From assembly GCA_002007465.1 (NCBI GenBank), contig LNAC01000276.1, positions 4,403,470 to 4,467,469 of the forward strand: a stretch of 64,000 nucleotides of DNA, read 5' to 3'. Origin of the DNA: Ailurus styani (Eukaryota; Chordata; Mammalia; Carnivora; Ailuridae). Made by a program: the position numbers and the translations under genes. Shown here one piece after another: positions 12,077 to 23,654 of the stretch. Positions within the stretch are counted from its first letter, which is position 1. Every line of letters begins with the position of its first letter. Below the pieces are notes generated by a model. That model was not told the DNA's origin. It saw only the letters and a list, made by a program, of their open reading frames with translations, and made no database searches.

Positions 12077-15000
12077 GCGGGGGGGGGATGAATTATGATG
12101 GTTATAAAGGTGAACAGGATTCTGGTTCCTACCTCAAGTACTATACAACACACTGACTTTAGGACAAACCACTCAGCAGGTCAGCTTCCCAGTGACAGTT
12201 TCAGAGCTGGGTCGGGGAGAATCCGTCACCCTAAAGTCAGTGCTCTGAGCAAGTCTGAGCATCTCTCCCCAAGGTCTGGGAAAAGGACAGTTACCTAGGA
12301 ATCCCACCTGGTCCTGACTCCTCTTGGGACCCTCCTGAGCCTCCATTTCCATCTCTATAACCGGGGCCGTCACTGTCAGAAACAAACCTCCTCTTCTGGG
12401 GACAGAGGATGGTCAACAGCAGTGTAGCTCACATTTGAACTTGGGAGAATCAGCAAGTATCATTTCAACTGTGTGATTCAATGGGTCGGCTGCCCACCTC
12501 AGGTGATAGGCCCAGTGCCTCTGTGAAGGGAGGACGCCCTAGTCCTTCAGAGAACAGGACCACCCAGATGCTGAACCACCCCTAGCTCCCTAGGCTACCC
12601 CTGTGCCCAGAGACGCTGTCTCCATCCTCCTTTCTCCACGTTCTCACCATCTGCTCTGCCTTCACCCATGCCCATCCTTCCACACCCTCCATGTCTCCCA
12701 GCCCACGACCCCCCAAAATACAAACACCACAGACAATGGACCTGTAAGTCTGGACTGGGGGTTGGGAAGATCCAATAGATGGGTTAAAGTCAGGGCGAAG
12801 GGAACCAGAAAGACTTTTCCTGGCCACAGGGAAAGGATTTCAACGCTGAGAAGCTGGGAGCCCAGAGCAAAATGCAGAATCCCCCTTCTTAGCTGAGCCT
12901 GAAAGTTTCAGAGACTATGGCAGGAAGGTAAAGAGAATCAAACCCTCCCAAAGCAAGCAGGGCAAGGGGCCCTTAGGGGAAAGTCCTGTTGTTTCCCATC
13001 AGGCTGAGGCATTTACAGGTTTGGGGCATCTCAAGGGAGAAAGAGAAAGCCAAGATTCTGGTGAATTCAAAGCATTTTCCACGCACCAAAGTCATTCTGG
13101 AACACAGCCATTCACCCACTTGGGTAAAGGACACCATCCTCTCCTGTCTTCCCAGGGACTGCCACCTCTGTAAGGAAGGGACAGAGCTCCTGGGACTCTC
13201 CCAGATCGGCAGAAATGCAGCCAGGCCTAGAGAATCAGACTACAGAATGCCACATACTTTCCTCTGGAATCAGTTTCACTTGCAAATACTTCTGCAAATA
13301 CTAGACAAGCACTGCCCCACAGAACTTTCTGCCACGATGGAACTGTTGTGTCTGAGCTGCCCATTAAGGTGGCCAGCAACTCAGTAGTGGTGGTTAATGG
13401 GCACTTAAAATGTGGCTGGTGCCACTGAGAAACTGACTTGTTCGTTCCAGTGCACGTGAATGTCAACAGCCACAGGTGCTGACGGCTGCACACTGGGCGG
13501 TGGAGACCTCTCTCCCCGCCCACGTGTGATTACTAGTCCACTCAAGCAAGACTGTTCTCTCCCTCTGTCACGGCCAAGAATGCCACCTATTCCCACCATG
13601 CCGCTTACACAAGTGACAACAACCCAGACGGCCAGTGGACCCGGCAAATCATGGGGGGACGGACACATCTGGGCTGAAGATACCTCCTCAGGGGACTAGC
13701 AGGTGGGGTGACAGGCGGGAGCCACATTCTATGCCTGCGTGGTACCCAACAACTTTCCCACGGGGGCGGGGGGCCTTCACTGAGAGTGGACACTGAAGGT
13801 ATATTCCCTTGTTTTTTAACTCAGCGCACGCTGCAGGCAACAAGCTCTGTACCTTCGAGACGTGAACTCACACCACACTAGAGAAATCCACCGTCCGACA
13901 GCTCTAAACTCTACCTCGCCTCTCAAGACAAAGGCCACAGTGATCCTGTACCACCGCAGGTGACCGGGACAGGCAAGGGGAGGTCTCCTGCCCACGCGCC
14001 CCTGAAACCTTACAGCCACACAGCACCTCACCAGACACAGCCGCCTCGGTGGCGCCAGCAGCCAGGGATGCCCCAACCTGCCCTCGCCAACTGCAGATTT
14101 CAGCCGCCACCCCCAGAGCTCCACACCACCGCCCTTCCTGGCCTCGCGCCCCTGGAAGCCAAGGGCAGTGGGCAAGGATGAAGAAATAAATGACCCCATG
14201 CTGGGGGCCACACCGGTCTGGGGCTGGAGTGGGTAAGGGGCGTGGGTGCTGAAGAGAAGACAGGCAGAGCTGGTGGAGGCGGGACCAGGGCCTGAAAGGC
14301 CTCAGGTTTACTTAAACTGACAGAGTTGACTCTGGTTTTCCACACAGTGGGAAAGGGGCCATGGGGAGAGTTTATGGAGGCCGGGGAGCCACCCTGAGTT
14401 TGGAGCAAGGCTCTAAGATGCTGGGGAAGGAATGGACGTGGGGTGTGCTGCGGGGAGAGGACAGTGGCTGAAAGCCAAAACGTCAGGCTGGGGGGTGTTG
14501 GGAGGAAGTGGGAGACCCTGAATGCAAGGAGAGACGTACTAGGGGCTGGGCAAACTGCAGGACTGCAAAGGGAAGCCAGCTGAGGGGGAAAGAGGCAGAC
14601 TGAGAGATGGACTGGAGCTAAATGTGGGGAAGTGTAAAGCAGGGGTGCAGGGGCAAGAGGACCCGAGCTGAGGAGAGCGAGGCATCTGGTGTCTGAAGGG
14701 CTTGGGGGCTCCAGGTATGAGCACGAAATGCCCCTGGGCCCGGTCTGAGAGAAAGGTCTGAAGGTGAAAGAGAGCCCCTCCGGCTCTAGGGGCCAAGAAA
14801 CCAGAGGGAGCTGAGGAAGCAAGGGAGAGTGGGGTTGTGTCAAAGTGTCCGAGGAAGCAAGCCCAAGTCCAAAGTGATTGGGATGAGGGGGTGAGCTCCA
14901 GGCAGGCCTGGGTCCTTGTGGGAAAACGGTCACCTAGGCTAAGGCAGTGGCAAGATCGACAGGGAGAGAAGGCTCAGTCCTGGAAGAGAACGAGGGGTAA

Positions 15001-15239
15001 GAAAGCTTCAGGTGAGTCTAGGTTTGAGGAAGCAGGAGGCTGCGCCAAGGTCTGGGGGATTCGGGGGGTCGGGGGTGAGGGTTTCAAACCCCAGCAATTG
15101 GTTAACTGGTTTAAGGAAGCAGCAGCAGCAGGCTGCGGGCTCAGGGAGTTAGAGGGGAGTTAGAGGGGACTCAGGGCCGAGGGTCCGGAGAGAAAAGGAG
15201 ACAGGCCCTAGATCCAAGAAGGGTAGTACAGCGCAGATC

Positions 15240-15739
15240 TGACCAATCTGAAGGGTCCCGGGGGCAGCGGTGGGACTCTCTGGACTGGGCTTGAGTCCCC
15301 AGGGGTGCCTGCGGGGACTCCGGAGTGCGCTGGGGTCCAAGGGGCTCTGGGCCGTACTGGGGTCCCAAAGGGCATCGCAGGGGTTTCTGGGCCACCTGTG
15401 GGGGCTCTAGCCTGGTTCGGGGGTCCGCGGGGCGTCCCGCAGGGGGCTGGGCTGGACTGGAGTCTCAGGGGGAGTCCCGGGGGAGTCTGAACCGCCTGTG
15501 GACACTCTGGCCTGGGCCGGGGGCCCGAGGAGCGTCCCAGGAGGCTCGGAGCTGGACTGGGATCACCCGGGCCATCCCGGGGGGTCTGGGCCGAGCTGCG
15601 GCTCCGGGGGGCGTCTCGGGGGCCTCTGCGCGGGGCCAGGCCGGGGTCCCCAGAGAAGTCCGAGGCGCTCCGGCCGGGCCGGGGTCGCGGATGGGGGAGG
15701 GGCGCCCCCGCCCCACATAAAGGCCGGGGGAGCGGCGGG
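15240..15739 (+). repeat. GC-rich degenerate minisatellite, period about 100 bp
   Basis: At least two units are recognisable: one from about 15386 (TCTGGGCCACCTGTGG) and one from about 15485 (TCTGAACCGCCTGTGG). Each goes on to CTCTGGCCTGG or a variant, a CGGGGGTCC/CGGGGGCCC block, a GCGTCCC block, and CTGGACTGG. Earlier and later partial units are present. Runs of four or more G on the plus strand are frequent, so G-quadruplex formation is plausible. The array runs right up to the assembly gap. Confidence 0.6.
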
Positions 15740-16234
15740 NNNNNNNNNNNNNNNNNNNNNNNNNNNNNNNNNNNNNNNNNNNNNNNNNNNNNNNNNNNNN
15801 NNNNNNNNNNNNNNNNNNNNNNNNNNNNNNNNNNNNNNNNNNNNNNNNNNNNNNNNNNNNNNNNNNNNNNNNNNNNNNNNNNNNNNNNNNNNNNNNNNNN
15901 NNNNNNNNNNNNNNNNNNNNNNNNNNNNNNNNNNNNNNNNNNNNNNNNNNNNNNNNNNNNNNNNNNNNNNNNNNNNNNNNNNNNNNNNNNNNNNNNNNNN
16001 NNNNNNNNNNNNNNNNNNNNNNNNNNNNNNNNNNNNNNNNNNNNNNNNNNNNNNNNNNNNNNNNNNNNNNNNNNNNNNNNNNNNNNNNNNNNNNNNNNNN
16101 NNNNNNNNNNNNNNNNNNNNNNNNNNNNNNNNNNNNNNNNNNNNNNNNNNNNNNNNNNNNNNNNNNNNNNNNNNNNNNNNNNNNNNNNNNNNNNNNNNNN
16201 NNNNNNNNNNNNNNNNNNNNNNNNNNNNNNNNNN
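15740..16234. other. Assembly gap (495 N)
   Basis: An unbroken run of N lies inside the GC-rich island. The sequence is simply unknown here. Extreme GC content and the adjoining G-rich tandem repeat explain why sequencing failed. Confidence 1.
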
Positions 16235-16684
16235 CCCCGACTGACAGCCGCCTGGGCTAATGGGCCGCGCGGACGGCCGCGGACGGGGCGGGACTTCCTG
16301 CCTGGCGGGGGCCTGCCGGGCTGCGGTCGGAGGGACGAAGCCCCCAGCCAATGGGAAGCCCGAACCGGAGGGGCGGTGGGAGGGAGGGAGGGAGGCGCGA
16401 GGCGAGCCCAGCGGAGGGGAGCGCGAGGTGTGCGCCGCACGTGGAGGGGGGCGGGGGCGGGACGGGAGTGCCGCGCCTGCGCACTGCGGCCCGCAGGGGG
16501 CGCTGCCTCGTGGCCGGAGCTTCCCCCCGGCCTGAGCCTAACCGGGTCCAGCTGAGGTGGCGGTTCGAGCTCCGGGGAGGGAGCCCTGGGAACACTTTTG
16601 TTTCCTGGCCACGTGTTGCTACCGTGTCATGGGATGGGCTCCGGGCTCTGGAACTGGCCGTTAGTTTGCCAGTGCTGGATGTGG

Positions 16685-16800
16685 ATCAGGGAAAGCCTGG
16701 TGGGCTCGCCACTCCCTCTGAGTCTCAGTTTGCACATCTGTGAAATGGGAACACTCAGGACCTCGTAATGTTAGTTCACACTTGAATGATACACATTTGA
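16685..16800 (+). repeat. MIR fragment
   Basis: The phrase 'tgagtctcagtttgcacatc' followed by 'tgtgaaatgggaacac' is the conserved MIR core in forward orientation. Confidence 0.65.
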
Positions 16801-17041
16801 AATCTTCTACATTAAAATGATCAAGAAAGTCTCATTTTATCCATGAAATTTATCATGCTAATCCCTCTAACACCGTTTTTTAATTTACTCGTGATCATGT
16901 AATTTCACAATTTGAAAACTCTGTTTAGATGAGTTAGAGACATATGGCTCCATCTCTTTTAGGATCTTGTAAGCCACTTGTCTCTCTGACAATAAGACTT
17001 CTGCCTGCAACTTAGGGACTCTCGTAGAGTTTTTAAATTTT

Positions 17042-17224
17042 ATTTTTTAAAGATTTTATGTATTTATTTGAGAGAGAGGCAGATGTAAGGACTGAGAGCA
17101 CAAGCAGGGAGGAGAGGGAGAAGCAGGCCCCCCGCTGAGCAGGAAGCCTGACTCTGGGCTCCATCCAGGATCATGACTTGAGCCGAAGGCAGACACTTAA
17201 CCAATGGAGCCACCCAGGCACCCC
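17042..17224 (-). mobile_element. Can-SINE
   Basis: Reverse orientation: a T-rich start, AAAGATTTTATGTATTTATT, a GA-rich body, then 'gagccacccaggcacccc' as the reversed head. Moderately diverged. Confidence 0.92.
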
Positions 17225-17565
17225 TGTGCAGTTATTTTAAATTTCTTCTTATATTAAACCAAGGCTTTGGGTTTGCTTGAGGGTTTTCTTGCCCCCCCCT
17301 CCACATTTAAGTGTCGGCCAAGTATTCTTTAGGTAATCAGGGTGCTACTTTGTACCGACGAACAGCACCAGGAAATCAGTAACTTTGGAATGAACATAAT
17401 TCCATGTAAAACTCTGAAGAAGGCCAGATGCTGTCATAGTAATACCATACCTTTTGCTCTAGGGGCGGGCATGCTGGGGGGACGAAATGAAAGACATGCT
17501 GAGAAAATAAGCAGCAACTTTAATGTGAGTGCAACTTTTTTTTTAATCCTATAACTGGATGTAAG

Positions 17566-17762
17566 TGGATCAGTAGTTCTAAGTGGTCCTTGAACCAGCA
17601 CGTTCGGCATCCCCTGGGAACTTTATTCAAAATGCAAATTCTAGTCTCCCTTGATTTACGGAATCAGAAACTCTGGGTGCGTAGCCTGCACCCAGCGGGA
17701 TGGTTGAACTAGCCCTGCAGACGATAGTGAAACTTACTCAAATTTCAGAACCACTGTCCCAG
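17566..17762 (+). mobile_element. MER20-like hAT-Charlie DNA transposon fragment
   Basis: It runs from 'cagtagttctaagtggtcc' through 'cccctgggaactttattcaa' and 'gaatcagaaactctgggtg' to 'ttcagaaccactg'. Both ends match the MER20 pattern, including its short terminal inverted repeats (CAGTRGTTCT/AGAACCACTG). Confidence 0.75.
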
Positions 17763-17959
17763 GTAAAGGGACAAAAGTTGGGGGGTTAGCCATTTGTCTC
17801 TAAAGGAAGCTTGCACTGGAAAACCTTCAAGCTACAGTTGTTGCAAGGAAGAGCTTCAGGAACTCAGCCACCTCCCCCTTTCTCATCTGGGAAATTCTCT
17901 TTAAGTTAGATTCTGAACTGGGGGCTTTCAAAACTATATCCCCAGGGCTCCCACAAAAT

Positions 17960-18420
17960 CAAGCCTAACCCTTTAAGAATTGGAACGAATAATGGGGAAA
18001 CAACCCAAGTGTCATTCAAGAGTTGACTGGACAAACAAAATGGGATCCATCCTTGCAGTGAAATATTATTTAGTCTTAAAAAGGAAGCATACCTGCTACA
18101 ACATGGAGGACACTCTGCTCAGTGAAGTAAGCCAGACCCAAAAGGACAGATCCTACCTGATTCCCCTCACAGAAGGTCCGTAGAGGAGTCCCGTCCAGAG
18201 AGACAGAGAGGAAATGGTGGGAACCAGGGGAGGGGCGGGGATGGGGAGTCAGAGTTTCCTGGGGACAGAGTTTCAGTTTAGGAGATGGAAAGTTCTGGAG
18301 ACGGATGGTGGGCGTGGCTGCCCGACAGTGTGAGTGTGCTTCGTGCCACTGAGCCGTGCACTTAAAATGGTTACGATCATAAATTTTGTTATGTATATTT
18401 TTACCACGTTAAAAAAAAGA
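17960..18420 (+). mobile_element. L1 LINE 3' end
   Basis: The end of ORF2 ('acaacccaagtgtcattcaa', 'gtgaagtaagccagaccc') leads into a G-rich 3' UTR and then 'cttaaaatggttacgatcat' and 'ttttaccacgttaaaaa'. It shares its 3' UTR ('gaggagtcccgtcca', 'agagaggaaatggtggga') with the copy at 44170-44598. The open frames are short and broken. Confidence 0.8.
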
Positions 18421-19740
18421 ACGGATTTCTTGACACCGTGAACATATAAATATCCATGAGTCCATAATAATATCAAAACAACAGCAGAATTCATTTGTCA
18501 CTTTCGAAAGCGACAACCACATCAACTCCTTACTTACCATGCCTTTACAGCATGAAAGCAGCCCAGTTGATGAGGGAAAGCCCTTTTCACAGAAAAACAC
18601 CTGCTGATAATGTTGAAAGGATGATGGGGGAAAAAAATCACTATTTTGAAACCACTAACGAAACAACCATTGTGGACAAGAGTCATCCATGGAGCTAAAA
18701 CCATTCCCTGAAAGGTTATAGGGAACTGGACACTCTCACGTTCACCAAAGATCTTCCCTCAGATTGCCTCCTAAATGCGAGGAGGAAAAAAGTATCTTTA
18801 CCATGGAAAACATCATGCTGTCACCACCTTGGTCCAGTGACCACTCTTAGGAACAAAGCAGTGGGAAGTGAAGAATGACGGGCTCCTGCTAGGGGTGATG
18901 GGAAGTCCACAACACCAAAAAGAAAGTTCTTGCCCAAAAAGTTTAACTCGAATCCGGTCACCCCTAATGTCCTAACTTCCAGTTCACAGGAGAAACACGG
19001 GAATGTTGAGAAGCATGAGAGATGACATCATGAGAAGCGGTCACAAATCTGGAAGGTGGAATCTCAACAGTCTGGCTTCCTTGCGTCAACAGGAGGGAAT
19101 GAGAGGAAAGGTGACTGCCCAGAGGTACAGGAGGTAGCCTCACAGCGAACTGCAGTGTGGGCGTCTGTCACTGGACCTTGGGTTTTGAACAAACAAGCTG
19201 TGTCAACTCGGGAAATAGGGATAGGGATAATAGCAGCTGATATTTGAAAATGTATTTGGTTAGTTGCAATAATGAGACTATGGTAATGTAGGAAAATGTC
19301 TTTACTTCTTTAGAGATACATGGGATTGGTTTAGAAGGATTTATGCATTATGGCTGCATTGCCTTCAAAACACATTAAATAAGGGGCACCTGGTGGCCCA
19401 GTGGGTTAAGCATCTGCCTTCGGCTCAGGTCGTGATCCCAGGGTCCTGGGTCCCTGCTTAGCGGGGAGCCTGGCTCTCCCTCTCCCTCTGCCTGCCACTC
19501 CCCCTGCTTGTGCGCACTCTCTCTTTCTCTCACTGTCAAATAAATAAATAGATAAATCTTTTTAAAAATTAAATTTATCAATTAAAAAATAGATGCAAAA
19601 TAGAAACAAAAATGGCAAATGTTAAACATTGTTAAATCTAGGCATTGGATACAGCAAAGTGTTCCTCAAACCGTTCTTTATGTTTTACATCTGTATGTGT
19701 AAATTTCTGTAATAAAAAGCAACAATTTTTAAAAATGCAT
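18421..19740 (+). repeat. Ancient L1M-type 3' region, SINE-interrupted (family uncertain)
   Basis: The text 'aatatccatgagtccataat', 'gttgatgagggaaagccctt' and, past the SINE at 19383, 'ttctgtaataaaaagc' resembles an old L1M 3' UTR ending. A related copy lies at 27031-27450. The family assignment is my recollection of the pattern and is uncertain. Confidence 0.45.
19383..19570 (+). mobile_element. Can-SINE
   Basis: Head GGGGCACCTGGTGGCCCAGT, 'ctgccttcggctcaggtcgt', CT-rich body, and a CAAATAAATAAATAG tail. An internal deletion after 'gggtcctggg' removes part of the B-box side. Confidence 0.92.
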
Positions 19741-19804
19741 CTTGTGCCTAAAATAGAACCACTGTATTCCTCCCTTCAGGAGGTCGAGGGCTGCCCCATT
19801 TTCT

Positions 19805-19975
19805 CGTTGGTGGTGGCCCTGTTGTAGCCAACACCTGCTATGTACAAACTCTTGTTATGTCACTTCGTCCTCACAATACTAGGAGGTAGGTGTTGTTGCC
19901 CCATTTTACAGGTGAGGAAACTGAGGCTCAGAGGATGTGAGCGAGTTACTCCAAAGTTGCATGGTGAGTATATGG
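19805..19975 (-). repeat. MIR SINE
   Basis: The reverse-orientation MIR core is clear: 'ccccattttacaggtgagga' and 'aactgaggctcagagg', preceded by 'cctcacaatactaggaggta'. Confidence 0.85.
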
Positions 19976-19989
19976 CAGAACCAGGGACC

Positions 19990-20255
19990 TTCTCAATGAG
20001 ACCTACCCTGACCATCCCATCTAATTCTGTCCCCCCACTGTAGCTCCCTAACCCTTGTGACCCTGCTCTAATTTGTCCTTTATCCACAGCACTTGTCACC
20101 TCTGAAGAAATACATATTTACTTATTAAGTCCATTGTCTATTTCCCCTAGATGGAAGGAAATTCCGAGAGCAGGGATCTTTGTCACTGATATATCCTGGG
20201 CACAGTGCCTGCCACAAAGTAGATGTTCAATAAATAGTTCTTGCATGAAATGAAA
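19990..20255 (+). repeat. L2 LINE 3' end
   Basis: The run 'gagacctaccctgaccatcc', 'agcacttgtcacctctgaag' and 'gcctgccacaaagtagatg' up to 'ttcaataaatagttcttgc' is the L2 3' end. Confidence 0.75.
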
Positions 20256-20429
20256 TAATCCTGAATCACATAGAAGGTTGGTTCCTTTTCGTTTCTCTTC
20301 AGTCTTTCTAACTCAAGAAGTCTTGGCTTGGTGCTCGTGTGTCTTAAACTCCTCCCTGTCACTCTCTAATCTACCTTAATGAAAAGAGAACAGACCTAGA
20401 GTTCAGAGCCTGGGACAGGTGATCATATC

Positions 20430-20557
20430 TGGTGCCTGGACTTTGAAATCACCTGATAATCTATTTAAAAACACCAGTGCCAGGAGTCTTTTAAAAAAGT
20501 CCCCCCTTCAGAAATTCTGGTCTCATTCATCAGGAGTAAGACAGAGACACCTACCCC

Positions 20558-20590
<33 letters not shown>

Positions 20591-20675
20591 TTGTTTAAAT
20601 TCAGCTGGAGATTCTAACGTGCAGATCAGCTAGAGATTCTAACGTGCAGACTGGGTATAGGATCACTGAGCGGCA
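20430..20675 (+). mobile_element. hAT-Charlie/MER-type DNA transposon fragment with internal CA repeat and 25-bp duplication
   Basis: 'ctttgaaatcacctgataat' at the left and 'gagattctaacgtgcaga' at the right match MER-type hAT elements. The right-end segment is a 25-bp tandem duplication (20601-20625 and 20626-20650, one mismatch). A (CA)n tract at 20560-20588 lies between. Family uncertain. Confidence 0.5.
20560..20588. repeat. (CA)n microsatellite
   Basis: About 14 uninterrupted CA units. Confidence 0.97.
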
Positions 20676-20859
20676 GTCAATAACACTTTCTGTTGTTACT
20701 GTATCTAGTTTTCTGGTTGTTTTTTATCTATGACAAATGACTTCTTAAAGTGACACAATGTTTCCTATTTAAACACACCAGGGTGAGCAAAGGGAGTAGA
20801 TTTAAAGAAAGACATAAAGTAAATAGTAATTTGAGCCCTTGGCAAAATGCACAATACAT

Positions 20860-20960
20860 GTTATCTCAATGTTACAAACAATGAAATTGAAACACAGGGA
20901 GACTCTAAGTGGTGGCCCTAGTCCCAGAGCTACAAAGTAACATTTTGAACCTAGGGAGTC
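20860..20960 (-). repeat. MIR fragment
   Basis: 'tgttatctcaatgttacaaa' with 'gaaacacagggagactctaa' and 'agagctacaaagtaac' resembles reverse-orientation MIR. Confidence 0.5.
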
Positions 20961-21157
20961 TAGCTTGCTCCCTGTGTCTGAAAGGCTAATACATTAGGTC
21001 TCTATCGCCCCCTTGTGGTCCAGTTTATTTGCACCCACGGGGAGGGCTNCATTTTGAACCTAGGGAGTCTAGCTTGCTCCCTATGTCTGAAAGGCTAATA
21101 CATTAGGTCTCTATCGCCCCCTTGTGGTCCAGTTTATTTGCACCCACGGGGAGGGCT
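20941..21157. repeat. 108-bp direct duplication joined by a single N
   Basis: 20941-21048 and 21050-21157 are identical except for one G/A difference (20974 versus 21083). N lies at 21049. As at 474-849, this looks like two overlapping contig or haplotype ends left unmerged. Confidence 0.85.
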
Positions 21158-21844
21158 TGGCATTTATTCCCCCCTACCTTTCACCCTGTAGACGGTTCAG
21201 CCCATTAAAATTTGGGGGGACTCCTCTGTCTGATCTCCAGCATGTTCCCTGTACCCACCACTTTCTTGCCAGCCACAAATGCACACGCAACCGCACATAG
21301 CAATACTGAGTATGACCACGCTGGAGGCGAGCCCAGTGGCCAGTTGGAGTCCCACCCTAGATTAACTTCAACTCGGAGCAGATCTTGATTGTCACACTGA
21401 AGCCTTTGACTCTTATCCCATAGGCAATAGGGAGCCATGAATGGTTTGGGAGCCGACCAAAAGTACACGCAACAAAGCATTTCCCCAGAATAGGGCAGCA
21501 CAGTGTGGACATTTGCCTTTTTCTCTGCGAGACAATCCCTGATCCAGGTACTCCTCCCAGGGCCTGTATGAGCCTGTAAGTCAGCTTTGTATGAATTTTA
21601 AAATGGCAGCCCTTCCGGGAGAATGCCAACTCATCCTAGGGCGCGAGGCTTGAGGAACGACTTCAACTCCCAACCCCCACTTGCCCCACACCCCTCTCAG
21701 ATCCCAGTTAGAGTGGGGCTCCCCCCTGGCAAGAGGAAGCACATGTCCAAACCTAGCTGATCAAATTATTGCATCTCTCGCTACTGGAATCGGTTTAATG
21801 GCATGAGCCATGACCTAAGACCAGTCAGCTGAGAGACTCTGGGA

Positions 21845-22640
21845 GCTTTATTAAATTTTAATAAAATTTTATGTTATGTGCAGGAATTCACATAACATAA
21901 AATTAACCATTAACCCCATTAAAGTGTGCAATTCGGTGGCATTCAGTGGCACTTAGAACATTCACAATGTTGTGTAACCACTGCCTCTATCTAGTTCCAA
22001 GGCTTAAGGAAAGGAAACTCATCCCTATTAGCTGTCACTCCCCATTCCCTCCTCTCAGCCCTTCGCACCCACAAATCCACTTTCTGTCTCCATGGATTCG
22101 CCTGTTCTGGACATTTCATATAAATGAAATCACATACTATGTGACCTTTTGTGTCTGGCTCTCTCACTGAGCATCGTGTGTTCAGGGTTCATCCACATGG
22201 TAGCATGAGTCTGTTCTTCCCTCCTTTTCGTAGCAGAATAATATTCCATTGTGTGGATACACCACATTTGTTTAACAGTTCATCCACTGATAGACGTGTA
22301 TATGGTTTCCACCTTTTGACTCTTATCAATGGTGCTTCTTTGAACATTTCTGTACACGTATTTGTTAGAATACGTATCTTCAATCTTTCGGGTATATTCC
22401 TAGGAGTGGAATTGCCAGGTCATATGGTAATTCTATGCTTAACTTTTGAGGGATGGCCAAACTGTTTCCAACAGTGGATTCACCAATTTACATTTCTATC
22501 AGCAATGTACAAGGGTTCCAATTTCTCCACACTCTCTCCTACATTTCTTCCTCTTTTTTTTTATGACCAACTGCATAGATATGAAATGGTATCTCACAGT
22601 TTTGATTTGCATTTCCCTACTGACTAATGACATTGAGCAT
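21845..22640 (-). mobile_element. L1M LINE 3' portion
   Basis: The text 'aattaaccattaaccccatt', 'attcacaatgttgtgtaacc', 'catggattcgcctgttctgg', 'ataatattccattgtgtgga' and 'atatggtaattctatgctta' is the reverse-strand L1 3' UTR and terminal ORF2. The plus-strand open frame at 22151-22627 is antisense to this and not a gene. Confidence 0.8.
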
Positions 22641-22671
22641 GCGCACTTGGAGTTTTGGTATATACTTTTCT

Positions 22672-22703
22672 TTTCTTTTCTTTAGAGATTTTATTTGTTT
22701 ATT

Positions 22704-22756
<53 letters not shown>

Positions 22757-22882
22757 TGGGGGGAGGTAGAGGCAGACTCCCCGCTCTGTAGGGAGCCTGA
22801 TAAGGGACTCAATCCCAGGACCCTGGTATCATGACCTGAGGCAAAGGCAGCCACTTAACCAACTGAGCCACCCAGGTGCCCC
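22672..22882 (-). mobile_element. Can-SINE inserted next to L1
   Basis: Reverse orientation with a long (GA)n tract and a 'gagccacccaggtgccc' end. Flanking 'ggtatatactttt' and 'ggtatatgctttt' form a target-site duplication. Confidence 0.94.
22706..22750. repeat. (GA)n microsatellite within SINE
   Basis: About 22 GA units expanded in the purine-rich body of the reverse-strand SINE. Confidence 0.95.
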
Positions 22883-23654
22883 TGGTATATGCTTTTCAAC
22901 TTGGAAGGATGTAAAGCCTAGCACTGCTGGCAGCTGCCTCCCACCCATGAGGTAGACCAGAGGGATGGAGGGAGACTGCCCCTGGTGACATCACTGGAAG
23001 CCTGGATCCAGTCACATCTCCTTAACTTCAAAAGTATATTTGTTTGCTGATGGTCCTTTTGTCATAGCAACCAGCTGGAGCTGCACATTTCATCCTTTGT
23101 CACAAAGAGTCCTCCCTGATGGTGACTGGGACTTGCCAAGACCACATGGCTAGTTCCAATTAGACAAGTCTCCAGAGCTCCTATCCATCTGTTGCCTCCA
23201 TAGTCAGGAGGCTAAGAGGAGGTGTGAGGATGGGTCAGCAGGGGCCAGGAGAGAGGCACTGGGGACAAATTAGTGCTGTGTATTTAGGAACAGAAGCATG
23301 GCTGTGGTGGGGGTGGGCACAGGGGGCATATGTTTCTCTGTCGGCCCTTATCCCCACAAGAACGAAGGTTCTTCACTTTCAGGGTGCCAAGTGCCCCTTT
23401 AGAGAATCTCTTGGAAGTACAGCTCCTCTCCCCCACCACAAACATCCAGACAACATTTTGCAGGCAATTTTATAAGTTTGCAGAAAATCCCTCCCTCTCT
23501 ACCCGCCTCTTCCCAGCACAATCCATCTTGGGGCCGGAGGTGAAGAAGCTCCAGTTTCTGGAACAAGAAATTCAAAGGGATTGGAAGCAGTGGACCTGTG
23601 ATCCAGATTCAATCCTACTGCTGACTAACTGTGGCGCAAGGAACTTCAGGGGAA

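Larger units (their letters stand above)
6526..15700 (-). other. MLLT1: MLLT1 intron 1
   Basis: This stretch lies between exon 2 and the CpG island that should contain exon 1. No coding exon is recognised in it. It holds L2 fragments (about 6.7-7.1 and 8.1-8.2 kb), two SINEs (8952 and 11869) and otherwise sequence I cannot assign. Large first introns usually hold enhancers, but no specific element can be claimed from sequence alone. Confidence 0.7.
15150..16600 (-). promoter_or_regulatory. MLLT1: CpG island: inferred MLLT1 promoter and exon 1 region
   Basis: Sequence on both sides of the gap is strongly GC- and CpG-rich, unlike the rest of the window. On the right flank, upstream for a minus-strand gene, I see a CCAAT box (16348-16352), an E-box CACGTG (16438-16443), an NRF1-like GCCTGCGCACTGCG (16474-16487) and GC boxes, with no obvious TATA box. 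That MLLT1 starts here is inferred from the position upstream of exon 2 and from conserved synteny. The expected short exon 1 (Met-Asp-Asn-Gln) cannot be seen and probably sits in the N run. Confidence 0.75.

Noticed and set aside
14100..14933. 277-residue minus-strand open frame
   Set aside because: Low-complexity Pro/Ser/Leu composition with no recognised domain or splice signals; it lies in the inferred MLLT1 intron 1.
15208..16440. 410-residue minus-strand open frame across the gap
   Set aside because: More than a third is N-encoded X, and the rest is Pro/Arg/Gly-rich translation of GC-rich repeat. It does not contain the expected MLLT1 start.
22151..22627. 158-residue plus-strand open frame
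   Set aside because: It is the antisense of an L1 3' region.
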